Positions 1-8,888 of a DNA stretch of 64,000 bases are shown here, piece by piece. The stretch spans positions 3,233,535 to 3,297,534 of the forward strand of contig NC_021985.1 in the NCBI RefSeq assembly GCF_000444875.1, written 5' to 3'. Under the pieces are notes generated by a model, which searched no databases, was not told where the DNA came from, and saw nothing but the letters and a program-made list of their open reading frames with translations. The first letter of the stretch is position 1. The number at the start of each line of letters is the position of its first letter. Source of the DNA: Streptomyces collinus Tu 365 (GTDB lineage: Bacteria; Actinomycetota; Actinomycetes; Streptomycetales; Streptomycetaceae). Both the position numbers and the translations under genes were made by a program.

Positions 1-686
1 CGGTCGATCTCCGTGGCGTAGGAGTGCCCGGTCACCTTCTGGATCACCATGCCGGCCAGGACGTAGTTGGTGTTGGAGTAGTTCCAGGACGTGCCCGGCG
101 CGAAGTCCGGCGCGTGCTTCATGGCGACGGCCACCAGGTCACGCGGGGTGAGCGTGTCGTAGCGGTGCCTGAGGAAGCCGTCCGCGAGGAAGTAGGTGCG
201 GCCGAAGTCCTCGTCGGCCGTGTAGTTGTAGATGCCGCTGGTGTGGTTGAGCAACTGGCGGACGGTGACGTGGCGCCCGTCGTGGCCGTGGCCGTGGACG
301 ACTCCGGGCAGCCACTTCTCCACGCTGTCGTCCAGGGAGATCCGGCCCTCCGCCTCCATCTGGAGCAGGACGGTGGAGACGAAGGTCTTGGTGATGCTCC
401 CGACGCGGTAGCGGTCGGCCGCCGTCCGCGGGGCGCCGGTGCGGACGTCGCCCACGCCCGCGGTGGTGGACCAGGTGCCGTGGGTGTCCTTCGCGGTGGC
501 GGTCACGCCGGGCACACCCGCCCGGACCGCCTCCTGGAGCGCCCGGCGGGTGCCCGCGTGGCCGTCGGTCGAGGCCGTCGGGGCCGTCGCGGTCCGTGTG
601 CCGCCGTCGGCCGCGGCGGCCGGGCCGGCCAGGGCCGCGGCGACGAGCAGGGCGGTGGCGCCCACCAGGGTCGTGCGTACGCGCAT
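1..686 (-). CDS. secreted serine hydrolase (beta-lactamase / D-Ala-D-Ala carboxypeptidase family), C-terminus beyond window
   Basis: The reading frame opens at an ATG (684-686) preceded by GGGGGAAC and runs off the left edge, so the C-terminal part is missing. Residues 1 to about 24 form a Sec-type signal peptide (MRVRTTLVGA then an Ala/Leu-rich core). The family's catalytic SxxK is present as SITK at residues 97-100, and the second motif YxN is present as YSN at 203-205 in the context SWNYSNTNY. The family acylates its active-site serine and acts on D-Ala-D-Ala peptides, beta-lactams or esters outside the membrane. The third motif (KTG or HxG) would lie outside the window, so carboxypeptidase, esterase and beta-lactamase activities cannot be separated. 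Confidence 0.85.
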   Translation of the reverse strand, partial: MRVRTTLVGATALLVAAALAGPAAAADGGTRTATAPTASTDGHAGTRRALQEAVRAGVPGVTATAKDTHGTWSTTAGVGDVRTGAPRTAADRYRVGSITKTFVSTVLLQMEAEGRISLDDSVEKWLPGVVHGHGHDGRHVTVRQLLNHTSGIYNYTADEDFGRTYFLADGFLRHRYDTLTPRDLVAVAMKHAPDFAPGTSWNYSNTNYVLAGMVIQKVTGHSYATEID

Positions 687-702
687 GTGTTCCCCCAAGG
701 GT

Positions 703-728
703 CCCGGCCGGCCGGTCGGCCGGCCGGG
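703..728 (-). terminator. perfect GC hairpin downstream of the metallophosphoesterase
   Basis: Two perfectly complementary 10-base arms (703-712 and 719-728) flank a 6-base loop. The hairpin lies about 60 bases past the stop of the metallophosphoesterase and 17 bases ahead of the serine hydrolase start. There is no U tract, as is usual in Streptomyces. It could also act in the leader of the hydrolase mRNA. Confidence 0.55.
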
Positions 729-787
729 GGAAGGGACTCCCCGGCATTGCGCGAAGGTTGCTCCGGTGTAGGCCGGTTGAGTGACAA

Positions 788-2533
788 TCAGCCCTTCTTC
801 AGCACCAGTTCGGTGTTCCGGTCGGCCGGCTCGCCCGCGAGGGTCTTCTTGGCGCCGGGCGCGTTGAAGGACAGTTCGCGGTAGAGGGCGGCGAGGCCGG
901 TCTGCGAGAGGTCGGCGTAGTCGGTGCGGTGCGGGGCGGCGGACTCGATCAGGGTGGTGAACAGGGAGACCGTGCCGTCCTTGTTGTCGACCAGTTCGAC
1001 GACCCGGGCCAGCTGGGGGTGGTCGACGTGCGAGGCGGTGGAGATCTCCCAGAAGGAACGGCCGCCGGACGCCTTGTGCGGGGTGATGACGTTCTTGTGG
1101 ATGTGGCCGTTCACCCAGGCGAGCACGTTGGCATGGGCGGAGAGGACGGAGACCACCTCGGCACCGGTGTGCCGGCGCTCGCCGGGGCGGGCCGGGTCGG
1201 GGCGGGTGTTCGTCATCGTCCCGCTGGTGTGGTGGCTGAAGACGACGGCGTAGGAGTCCTTGTTGTCCTTCAGCGTCCGGGCGAGCCAGTCCAGCTGGGC
1301 GGTGCCGATGGAGCCCTCGTAGTGGCCGCCGGCGTCGGTGGTGTCGAGGCTGATGCCGACGACGTCGTCGGAGATGCGGAAGGCGTAGTACTGGGTGCCC
1401 GCGTCCAGGTTCGCCGAGGAGTAGCCGTGCCCGACCGGGCCGACGCCCTGGTGGGCCGGGTCGAGGTGGGCCTTGAGGTAGTCGGCCTGGGTGTACGGGG
1501 CCCGCTTCTCGTCCGGGGTGACCGAGCGCATGGAGCGGGCGTGGGCCTTCAGGAAGTCCCGGTAGCCGGTGCCCTTGGGGTCGGTGGCCTGCTTGACGGC
1601 GTCCTGGAGCTTCTTGGCCTCGGCGGCGGTGGCGGTCATCAGCTTCTTGCCCCCGATGGCCGCCTCGGTGAGGTAGTTGTCGCCGCGGGAGCCGTGGCAG
1701 CCGAGCGGGAGCATGTCGTGGTTGCCGACGGTGGAGTACCAGGGCAGCTTGAGGCCGGGGCTCCTGGCCTCGCGGATCGCGGCGGCCAGGAAGCCCTCGA
1801 GGTGCGGGAAGCCGACCGCCTTGTCGCCGTCGCGGACCGTGGAGTCCGGCTGCCAGTACAGCTTCAGGCCGCTGTTGTGCACGCCCTCGTAGTGCCGCGG
1901 GTCACCGGAGTTGGGCGTGACGCGGCCCCCGCTCATCACCGTCATGAACCACTCCAGTTCGGAGTGGGCGTTGTTGTCGGTGTTGTCGCCGGTGGTCATC
2001 ACGAAGTGGAGCGGGGCGCCGGTGACGGGGGCGCCCCGCAGCGCGTTGACCCGCTCCACGAGCGAGATCGCGCCGGGCACGGTGAGCGCCTCGTGCGGGC
2101 GCCAGGCGTGCGGGTCGTGGGCGCGCAGGTACTCCAGGCGCAGCGGGTGCTGGACGTCCGTCAGATGCAGGTCGGTGAACTGCACGAACGCGGCGAGCGT
2201 CGAACGTCGCGCGGCGCGCCCGGACTTGGGCGCGGCCAGCTCGGCGCGCACGACGCGCTTCCAGCCGGGGCCGTCGCCGAGGCGCCGGTAGCCGGAGCTG
2301 TTGCGGGGAGCGGCGACGGAGGCGAGCGTGGTGCCCTTGGTGTAGGGGGCGAGCGGCGCGGCGGCGGCCCGCCGGGAGTGGGCGACGGGCGCCTCGGCGG
2401 CGCCGGCCGCCTGGCTGTCGGTGGGACGCAGGGCGTAGCCGGCCCCCGCCGAGAGCGACACCGCTCCGGCGGCGGCGAGGACGGTACGTCGGTGGACCCC
2501 CGGTACGGAGGTGGCAGAGCGTGAGCGCGACAT
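788..2533 (-). CDS. TAT-exported metallophosphoesterase
   Basis: This is a 581-residue calcineurin-like phosphoesterase. The chosen ATG (2531-2533) follows GGGGAG at good spacing, and an upstream in-frame extension of 40 residues lacks coding character. The N-terminus carries a twin-arginine signal (HRRTVLAAAG, residues 14-23). The metal-binding motifs appear in order: TDLHL, TGDNTDN, VGNHD, SHHTSG and NGHIH, which match the D-x-H, GD, GNHD, H and GHxH blocks of the two-metal phosphoesterase fold. The protein should act outside the membrane on a phosphomonoester or phosphodiester; the substrate cannot be read from sequence. It stands alone, with 200 bases to the next upstream gene and a hairpin downstream. 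Confidence 0.85.
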   Translation of the reverse strand: MSRSRSATSVPGVHRRTVLAAAGAVSLSAGAGYALRPTDSQAAGAAEAPVAHSRRAAAAPLAPYTKGTTLASVAAPRNSSGYRRLGDGPGWKRVVRAELAAPKSGRAARRSTLAAFVQFTDLHLTDVQHPLRLEYLRAHDPHAWRPHEALTVPGAISLVERVNALRGAPVTGAPLHFVMTTGDNTDNNAHSELEWFMTVMSGGRVTPNSGDPRHYEGVHNSGLKLYWQPDSTVRDGDKAVGFPHLEGFLAAAIREARSPGLKLPWYSTVGNHDMLPLGCHGSRGDNYLTEAAIGGKKLMTATAAEAKKLQDAVKQATDPKGTGYRDFLKAHARSMRSVTPDEKRAPYTQADYLKAHLDPAHQGVGPVGHGYSSANLDAGTQYYAFRISDDVVGISLDTTDAGGHYEGSIGTAQLDWLARTLKDNKDSYAVVFSHHTSGTMTNTRPDPARPGERRHTGAEVVSVLSAHANVLAWVNGHIHKNVITPHKASGGRSFWEISTASHVDHPQLARVVELVDNKDGTVSLFTTLIESAAPHRTDYADLSQTGLAALYRELSFNAPGAKKTLAGEPADRNTELVLKKG

Positions 2534-2733
2534 GGCGCGATCTCCCCGAGTGCGAACGCGTCGGCAGTGGTCGCGGGCCGTCCAAGGCGCGAACGCCCCG
2601 CTCGCTCTGGATGGTTGGCATCGGGGATGACCTGCGCGTGAACGCGGCGGCAACGCGCGGCGCCGATCACCGTACGTGGATCACGGGGTGGGCGGGGCGG
2701 CCACGGAGTCGATCGCGCCCGGCCCGGCGGCGG

Positions 2734-3216
2734 TCACTCCTCGTTCATCTGCCGGGGTAGGGGACGGTCCTCGAGGCGTCCGTCGGCGGGCCGCTCCCGC
2801 CACAGCCGCAGCGCGACGTCGACGAGCCGGACCCGGGCGAGTCCGGGCACGGCGTCCAGGTCCTGCCAGGCGGCGAGGTCGGTGGTGCCGTCCACCTCGG
2901 GGCGCAGTTCGCCGCCGACGACCTCGCCCTCGTAGACGAGGCGGAGCGCGTGGTGGTCGGTGGCGGGCTCCAGGCGCCGGCCGGCGAAGAGGTGCCGGCG
3001 GGAGTCGACGCCGAGGAAGCCGGTGACCCGGATGCGGTAGCCGGTCTCCTCCATCAGCTCGCGGTGGACGGTGTCGTACGGATCCTCGCCGTGCTCCATG
3101 CCGCCGCCCGGCAGGACCCATTCGCGGGTGCCGTCGGCGGCCGGGGAGCGGGCGAGCAGGATCTGTCCGTCACGGACGCAGACGGCGTAGGCCGCCACTC
3201 TCAGGTTCCGTCGCAT
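2734..3216 (-). CDS. Nudix hydrolase
   Basis: This 160-residue protein has a complete Nudix box, G-x5-E-x7-RE-x2-EE-x-G, around residues 38-60 (GGMEHGED then HRELMEETGY). The family uses Mg2+ to cleave nucleoside diphosphates linked to other groups. Length is typical for a single-domain member, so it has no partner domain to indicate substrate. The start ATG lies 15 bases after the stop of the PPOx-like gene, so it is probably the last gene of a VOC - PPOx - Nudix operon. No strong ribosome-binding site is visible, which fits translational coupling. Nudix box assignment is secure; substrate is unknown. Confidence 0.9.
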   Translation of the reverse strand: MRRNLRVAAYAVCVRDGQILLARSPAADGTREWVLPGGGMEHGEDPYDTVHRELMEETGYRIRVTGFLGVDSRRHLFAGRRLEPATDHHALRLVYEGEVVGGELRPEVDGTTDLAAWQDLDAVPGLARVRLVDVALRLWRERPADGRLEDRPLPRQMNEE

Positions 3217-3231
3217 GCGGGGACGTTAGCG

Positions 3232-4218
3232 CTAGTTGTCCGGGTTGGCGGGTGAATATTCCGGCGCGGACCAGCGCAGCGGCAGCGCCGCCGGGGTGTG
3301 GACGGCCTCGGTGACGGTGAAGCGGACGCTGCGCCCGCCGTCGGCGGTGAACTCGGCGTGCGCCGTGCCGGTGAGCTGGAGGGTGGTGCCGGTCGTCCAG
3401 TCGAGCAGGAGCAGTCCGGCGCGCGGGTCGGCGCGCAGGTTGCCGAGGGTGAGGAACATGGCGTTGCCGGGGTAGTCCGGCCAGGTCAGTTCGCGCGGTG
3501 AGAGCACCCGCACGAAGCCCGGGTCGCCGCCGCGGTGGCTGGCGTCGGCGCCGCCGGGGTGCACCGTGGCCAGGAAGAAGGTGTCGGCCGAGGCGACGAA
3601 CGCGGCCTGCTCGTCGTCCAGCCGGCCGGTGGTGCGCGGCGGGCCCGGCACGCGGTCCGGCACCCACGCGCAGGTCTCCCGGCGCTGGATGTACTTCGGG
3701 CAGTTGGCGAAGACCTGGTCGGCGTCGACCGCGAAGCCCCCGGCCGTGGGCTCGGCGTGGCCGTTGAGGCGCATCCGGCGGCGGGTGCGCGGGTCGAGGG
3801 CGAGGGTGCCGACGGGGGTGCCTGGGGTGGCCAGGGCCGTCGTGAGCGGGTCGGCCGAGGCCAGTCCGCCGCCGAGGACGGGGGTGACCGGAGCCGTCCT
3901 GGGCGGGTCGGCCGGGGCCAGGCCACCGCCGGGACCGCCGTCGGGGGCGGGGGTGGCCGGCGGGGCGGGGGTCGTGGTGACGGACATCCGCCGGGGGCCG
4001 GTGGCCCGGACGAAGCCGGGGCGGCCGGTGACCGCCGAGGCCCAGACACGGCCCGTCCCGGGATCCGCTGCGCCGACGACCAGGAGGGGCTGGAGTTCCA
4101 GGAAGGCCGCGGCGACCGGCTTGATGCCCTGGCCGAGGGAGCGGCCGACGTGGTCGGCGCGCTCCCGCACGCCGACCAGGTCCTGCACGGCGCGCGAGCC
4201 GGCGTGGTACACGCTCAT
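3232..4218 (-). CDS. pyridoxamine 5'-phosphate oxidase-like flavin-binding protein with an internal low-complexity insert
   Basis: This 328-residue protein has a split-barrel layout. The N-terminal part (LLVVGAADPGTGRVWASAV) and the C-terminal part (TFFLATVHPGG, then NAMFLTLGNLRADPRAGLLL) resemble pyridoxamine-phosphate oxidase-related proteins that bind FMN, F420 or heme. The motif FANCPKYIQRR in the middle is common in this subgroup. Residues about 80-140 are a Pro/Ala/Gly-rich insert with a partly duplicated unit (GGGLAPADPPRTA and GGGLASADPLTTA). Its ATG lies 2 bases after the VOC gene stop, so the two are coupled. The reaction is unknown; a redox role is an inference from fold alone. Confidence 0.75.
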   Translation of the reverse strand: MSVYHAGSRAVQDLVGVRERADHVGRSLGQGIKPVAAAFLELQPLLVVGAADPGTGRVWASAVTGRPGFVRATGPRRMSVTTTPAPPATPAPDGGPGGGLAPADPPRTAPVTPVLGGGLASADPLTTALATPGTPVGTLALDPRTRRRMRLNGHAEPTAGGFAVDADQVFANCPKYIQRRETCAWVPDRVPGPPRTTGRLDDEQAAFVASADTFFLATVHPGGADASHRGGDPGFVRVLSPRELTWPDYPGNAMFLTLGNLRADPRAGLLLLDWTTGTTLQLTGTAHAEFTADGGRSVRFTVTEAVHTPAALPLRWSAPEYSPANPDN

Positions 4219-4220
4219 GA

Positions 4221-4667
4221 CTAGAAGAAACCGCAGGTGGGGGCGGACGCGTGCGGCGCGGGGGCGCCTTCGGCGCCGTCCGGGACGGAGATCTCGAGGC
4301 GGATGCCGTCCGGGTCGTGGAAGAAGATCCCGCCCGAGGCCGAGCCCTCCCGGTGGGCCACGAGGCCCTCGTGCGCGAACTCGGCCCCGGCGGCCCTGAG
4401 CGCCGTCTCGTACTCCCGGACCCGCTCCACCGTGTCGGCCGTGAACGCCAGGTGGTGCAGTCCCGCCCGGCTCCCGTCGTACCCGCCGTCCGCCTGTTGC
4501 CAGAGGGTCAGCACGGGCAGGTCACCGCCGTCCCCGAGGAACGCGAACCTGCGGTCGTCCTCCTTGCCCTCGGCCAGCAGGGCGAAGCCCAGCACGTCGC
4601 GGTAGAAGGCGAGCGAGCGGTCGAGGTCGGTGACGTTCAGGCCGGTGTGGCCGGTGCGCAAGGTCAT
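4221..4667 (-). CDS. VOC / glyoxalase family protein
   Basis: This 148-residue protein has a single vicinal-oxygen-chelate domain: HTGLNVTDLDRSLAFYRDVL at the start, GLHHLAFTADTV in the middle and FFHDPDGIRLEI near the end. These supply the usual His and Glu metal ligands (H7 region, H72 region, E near residue 128). The family covers glyoxalase I, dioxygenases and resistance proteins, so substrate cannot be assigned. It is the first gene of a probable three-gene operon with the PPOx-like and Nudix genes, and it diverges from a CGNR regulator across a 125-base region containing an inverted repeat. Confidence 0.85.
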   Translation of the reverse strand: MTLRTGHTGLNVTDLDRSLAFYRDVLGFALLAEGKEDDRRFAFLGDGGDLPVLTLWQQADGGYDGSRAGLHHLAFTADTVERVREYETALRAAGAEFAHEGLVAHREGSASGGIFFHDPDGIRLEISVPDGAEGAPAPHASAPTCGFF

Positions 4668-4704
4668 GGCTCTCCCCTTCGGGCTGTTCGGTCATGAGGG
4701 ATCT

Positions 4705-4734
4705 CTAACTGGTGTTCTCACGTTAGAAGGTTAG
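4705..4734. promoter_or_regulatory. inverted repeat CTAAC-N12-GTTAG plus extra GTTAG, candidate operator
   Basis: CTAAC (4705-4709) and GTTAG (4722-4726) form an inverted repeat with 12 bases between the arms. A second GTTAG (4730-4734) follows 8 bases downstream of the first. The element sits between the divergent VOC and CGNR genes, where a local regulator would be expected to bind. The match is short and the role is inferred. Confidence 0.35.
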
Positions 4735-4792
4735 GACGGGCGCGGTCAACCGGTCACGTACGCTTGAGGGGTTAGCCGAGAAGGAGTGCCCG

Positions 4793-5335
4793 ATGCCCGC
4801 CGCCCACGACCCGCGCCCGCTCACCGGTGAGCCCCTCGCGCTCGACCTGCTCAACACCCGGTGGAACAGCGAGGGCGTGACCCAGGACCTGCTCACCGAC
4901 ACCGAGGGCCTCGCGGTGTGGCTGGCGGGCAACGGGCTCGACGGCGCCCACGCGGCCGACGCGGAGGTGCTGCGGCACCTGCGCGAGGCCCGGGAGGCGC
5001 TGCGGGCCGCGGTGGACGACTCCCTCGCCCAGGGCGCCCCGCTCGTCGACGCCGTGCTCGGGCACGGGCGCATCCGGGCCCGGCTGACCGAGAACGGCGT
5101 GTCCGAGGAGCCCGAGTTCACCGACCCGTCCTGGGGCCCCGCCTGGCTGGCCGCGCGGGACTACCTGCACCTGCTGACGCGGGCACCGGACCGGATCCGC
5201 CGCTGCGCCCACGAGACGTGTGTCCTGCACTTCTTCGACACCTCGCGCAACGGCACCCGGCGCTGGTGTTCGATGGCCGCGTGCGGCAACCGCGCCAAGG
5301 CCTCCCGGCATTACGCCCGTTCCAAGGACAGCTGA
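4793..5335 (+). CDS. CGNR zinc-finger / ABATE-domain transcriptional regulator
   Basis: This 180-residue protein has an N-terminal ABATE-like region (PLALDLLNTRW) and a C-terminal CGNR zinc finger with the pattern RRCAHETC ... RRWCSMAACGNRAKA, giving four cysteines and the CGNR signature itself. The family is believed to be DNA-binding regulators. The ATG follows GAGAAGGAG at ideal spacing. It is divergent from the VOC - PPOx - Nudix operon and shares a promoter region with a candidate operator, so it probably controls that operon, itself or both. The ligand is unknown. Confidence 0.88.
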   Translation: MPAAHDPRPLTGEPLALDLLNTRWNSEGVTQDLLTDTEGLAVWLAGNGLDGAHAADAEVLRHLREAREALRAAVDDSLAQGAPLVDAVLGHGRIRARLTENGVSEEPEFTDPSWGPAWLAARDYLHLLTRAPDRIRRCAHETCVLHFFDTSRNGTRRWCSMAACGNRAKASRHYARSKDS

Positions 5336-5491
5336 GCAAATCCGCCCCGGTCAGCCCTTATTCACCCAAATCCCATCGCGGGTTTTCCCCATACATCCAT
5401 CACGTTCCGGTCAACGGTCCCCAAAGTCCTGAACCTTGGGTAAAGCTGTGCGCTCATCCGGCTCAGGATTCTCGACCTGCAAGGGATGCCG

Positions 5492-8400
5492 ATGACCCAG
5501 ACCCCCGAGCGCGCCCCGATACCCGGCCACAGACATCTCGCCCGTCTGGCGGTGGCCGTCGGCGTGGTGGCCGCGCTCTCCGCGACCGGGCCGATACCCC
5601 TGGCCCTCGCCACGGACGCGCCCTCCGCCACGGCCCCCGGACCGGGCGTCAAGTCGGCCCACGACAAGCTCGGTTCGGACGACGCCGAAGCGCTTGCCGA
5701 GGCCAAGGCGGACCACGCCAAGACCGTCACGATGATGATCGCGACCACGCCCGGCAAGACCGAGCAGGTCGCCGGCGAACTGGACGCCGTCAAGGGCGGG
5801 TCCGTGGGCCGCACCTACGACAAGCTCGGCTACGTCCGGGCCACCGTGCCGACCGCCAAGGCGGACTCGGCCATCGCCGCCGCCGCGAAGCTGTCCTCGG
5901 TGCAGGCGATCGACCTCCGCCAGGAGATACCGCTCGACGACCCGTCGCCCGCCGCGGACACCCCGCACGGCGCCCAGGGCAAGCCGTCGGCCGCCACCTA
6001 CCCCGGCCCGGACAAGAGCACCCCGGCGAGGAACCCGTACAACCCGTCCTTCGAGACCGGTGCCGTCGACTTCGTCAAGGACCACCCGAAGGCGGACGGC
6101 CGCGGCGTCACCATCGGCATCCTCGACTCCGGCGTCGACCTCGGTCACCCGGCGCTGCAGAAGACCTCCACCGGCGAGCGCAAGATCGTCGACTGGGTCA
6201 CCTCGACCGACCCCATCGTGGACAGCGACGCCACCTGGCGCCCCATGGTGACCGCGGTCTCCGGCCCCTCGTTCTCGTACTCCGGCCAGAACTGGACGGC
6301 CGCCGCGGGCTCGTACGAGATCAGCACCTTCAAGGAGTCCGCCACCACCGGCGGCGACGAGGCGGGCGACCTCGACCGCGACGGCGACACCACCGACAGC
6401 TGGGGCGTGCTCTACGACCCGGCGGCCGGCACGGTCACCGTCGACCTGAACAACAACCACGACTTCACCGACGACACCGCGATGAAGCCGTACAAGGACG
6501 GTTACCAGGTCGGCTACTTCGGCACCGACGACCCGAAGACGGACGTCGTCGAGCGCGTGCCGTTCGTCGTGCAGATCCGCAAGGACGTGGCGATGGACCC
6601 CTACGGCGGGTCCTGGGTCGGCAAGAAGGCCGACTTCGTCAACATCGGCGTCATCGAGTCCGAGCACGGCACCCACGTGGCCGGCATCACCGCCGCCAAC
6701 GGCCTGTTCGGCGGGCGGATGAACGGCGCCGCCCCCGGCGCGAAGATCGTCTCCTCCCGTGCCTGCACCTGGACCGGCGGCTGCACCAACGTCGCCCTCA
6801 CCGAGGGCATGATCGACCTGGTCGTCAACCGGGGCGTCGACATCGTCAACATGTCGATCGGCGGCCTCCCGGCGCTGAACGACGGCAACAACGCGCGCGC
6901 CGCCCTCTACACGCGGCTCATCGACACCTACGGCGTCCAGCTCGTCATCTCCGCGGGCAACTCCGGGCCCGGCGCCAACACGATCGGTGACCCCGGCCTC
7001 GCCGACAAGGTCATCTCGGTCGGCGCCGCCATCTCCCGGCAGACCTGGGCGGCCAACTACGGCTCGCAGGTGGAGAAGGACTACCAGCTGATGCCCTTCT
7101 CCTCGCGCGGCCCGCGTGAGGACGGCGGCTTCACGCCGACCCTGGTGGCGCCCGGCGCGGCGATCAACAGCACCCAGACCTGGCTGCCGGGCTCCCCGGT
7201 CGCCGAGGCGGGCTACTCGCTGCCGGCCGGCTACTCGATGCTCCAGGGCACCTCGATGGCGTCCCCGCAGGCCACCGGCGCCTCCGCGCTGCTGCTGTCG
7301 GCCGCCAAGGAGAAGGGCATCGACCTGACGCCCGCCACCCTGCGCACGGCGCTGACCTCGACGGCCGACCACATCAAGGGCGCTCAGGCCTACGAGGAGG
7401 GCGCGGGCCTGATCGACATCGTGGACGCCTGGGACTCCATCCGGCATCACGCCACCGCCCACGACTACACCGTCAAGGCCCCGGTCGACACCGCGATCGA
7501 CTACGCCCTGAAGACCCCGGGCTTCGGCACCGGCCTGTACGACCGCGAGGGCGGTCTGAAGGCGGGCCAGAAGAAGGCCTACGACATCACCGTCACCCGT
7601 ACCTCGGGCCCCGACAAGGCCGTGCGGCACGAGCTGCACCTCGCCAACAACGCCGAGCACACGTTCCGGATCCTCGGTGACGACACGGTGCGGCTGCCGC
7701 TGAACCAGCCGGTGACGGTCAAGGTCCAGGCGGCCCCGCGGTCGGCGGGTCTCAAGAGCGCGATCCTTGAGGTCGACGACCCGCGCACGGAGGGGGTCGA
7801 CCAGCAGATCCTCACCACCGTCGTGGTCTCCGCCCCGGTCGGCTTCACCTACAACGCGTCCGGTTCGGTGCAGCGCAACAGCACCCGGTCCTACTTCCTG
7901 ACCGTGCCCGAGGGCGCCAAGTCCCTCGAGGTCGCGATCGGCGGGCTGAAGGACAAGAGCCAGACCCGGTTCATCGCGATCCACCCCTACGGCACTCCGG
8001 TCGACAACACCGGCACCCCGTACTGCTACAACAACTACCTCGACGGCAACGGCTGCAAGCCGGACGTCCGCTCCTACGCCGACCCGCAGCCCGGCGTCTG
8101 GGAGGTCGAGGTCGAGGCGCGCCGCACGTCGCCGCTGCTCGACAACCCGTACAAGCTGGACGTCTCCGTCCTCGGCGCGGCCTTCGACCCGCAGACCGTG
8201 TCCGTGCCCGAGGCGAAGGTCGGCGTCCCGGCCGCCGCCTCCTGGAAGGTGACGAACAAGTACGCGGCGCTCGACGGCACGCTGGTCGGCGGCCCGCTCG
8301 GCTCGTCCAGCACGACCCGTCCGGCCATCAAGCAGGGCGAGACGCAGACCACCACGGTGACCGTCCCGGCCGGCGCCAAGTCCCTCGACGTCGCGATCGG

Positions 8401-8803
8401 CAACGTCTCGGACGCGGCCGCCGACCTCGACCTGACCGTGTACGACGCGAACGGCAAGCAGGTCGCGCAGTCCGCCGACGGCGACTCGGAGGAGGCGGTC
8501 TCCATCCCGTCGCCGGCCGCCGGGACGTACACGGTCAAGGTCGTGGGCTACTCGGTGCCGTCCGGGTCGACCGACTACGACTACCGGGACGTGTTCTTCT
8601 CCTCCTCGCTCGGCACCGTCACGGTCGACGGCTCGGCCCCGGTCAAGCTCGGCACCGGTGACTCCGCCTCGGTGACCGCCCAGGTCACTGCGGCCGCCGA
8701 GGCCCCCGCAGGCCGCGAGTTCTTCGGCCGGGTGCAGCTGGTGAACGCCCGCGGCACCGTCGCCGGCACCGGCAGCGTGAAGATCGAGAAGGTCACGCCG
8801 TAA
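5492..8803 (+). CDS. large secreted S8 (subtilisin-like) serine protease
   Basis: This 1103-residue exported protease has a signal peptide (residues about 15-40, Ala/Val-rich). The catalytic triad is read as D212 (GILDSGVD), H392 (SEHGTHVAG) and S588 (QGTSMASPQATG). The oxyanion Asn region is VISAGNSGPG. About 180 residues separate Asp and His, far more than in a minimal subtilase, so an insert domain lies there. The C-terminal 450 residues are beta-rich, with a repeated phrase (AKSLEVAIGGL and AKSLDVAIGNV) suggesting two pre-peptidase C-like domains. ATG 5492 is preferred over ATG 5486 because AAGGG ends right at 5485, leaving correct spacing only for the later start. It is monocistronic. 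Confidence 0.93.
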   Translation: MTQTPERAPIPGHRHLARLAVAVGVVAALSATGPIPLALATDAPSATAPGPGVKSAHDKLGSDDAEALAEAKADHAKTVTMMIATTPGKTEQVAGELDAVKGGSVGRTYDKLGYVRATVPTAKADSAIAAAAKLSSVQAIDLRQEIPLDDPSPAADTPHGAQGKPSAATYPGPDKSTPARNPYNPSFETGAVDFVKDHPKADGRGVTIGILDSGVDLGHPALQKTSTGERKIVDWVTSTDPIVDSDATWRPMVTAVSGPSFSYSGQNWTAAAGSYEISTFKESATTGGDEAGDLDRDGDTTDSWGVLYDPAAGTVTVDLNNNHDFTDDTAMKPYKDGYQVGYFGTDDPKTDVVERVPFVVQIRKDVAMDPYGGSWVGKKADFVNIGVIESEHGTHVAGITAANGLFGGRMNGAAPGAKIVSSRACTWTGGCTNVALTEGMIDLVVNRGVDIVNMSIGGLPALNDGNNARAALYTRLIDTYGVQLVISAGNSGPGANTIGDPGLADKVISVGAAISRQTWAANYGSQVEKDYQLMPFSSRGPREDGGFTPTLVAPGAAINSTQTWLPGSPVAEAGYSLPAGYSMLQGTSMASPQATGASALLLSAAKEKGIDLTPATLRTALTSTADHIKGAQAYEEGAGLIDIVDAWDSIRHHATAHDYTVKAPVDTAIDYALKTPGFGTGLYDREGGLKAGQKKAYDITVTRTSGPDKAVRHELHLANNAEHTFRILGDDTVRLPLNQPVTVKVQAAPRSAGLKSAILEVDDPRTEGVDQQILTTVVVSAPVGFTYNASGSVQRNSTRSYFLTVPEGAKSLEVAIGGLKDKSQTRFIAIHPYGTPVDNTGTPYCYNNYLDGNGCKPDVRSYADPQPGVWEVEVEARRTSPLLDNPYKLDVSVLGAAFDPQTVSVPEAKVGVPAAASWKVTNKYAALDGTLVGGPLGSSSTTRPAIKQGETQTTTVTVPAGAKSLDVAIGNVSDAAADLDLTVYDANGKQVAQSADGDSEEAVSIPSPAAGTYTVKVVGYSVPSGSTDYDYRDVFFSSSLGTVTVDGSAPVKLGTGDSASVTAQVTAAAEAPAGREFFGRVQLVNARGTVAGTGSVKIEKVTP

Positions 8804-8850
8804 GCAGTGACGTGCACAGTGACGCCCGCTCGGTGAGCGGGTGAGGTGAA

Positions 8851-8888
8851 GTGAGGGGCGGGTGTCCGGACGGGCACCCGCCCCTCAC
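8851..8888. terminator. bidirectional hairpin between convergent genes
   Basis: Perfect 14-base arms (8851-8864 and 8875-8888) flank a 10-base loop. The hairpin lies 48 bases past the protease stop. It contains the stop codon of the opposite-strand gene (8885-8887), so it can serve both transcripts. Confidence 0.75.
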
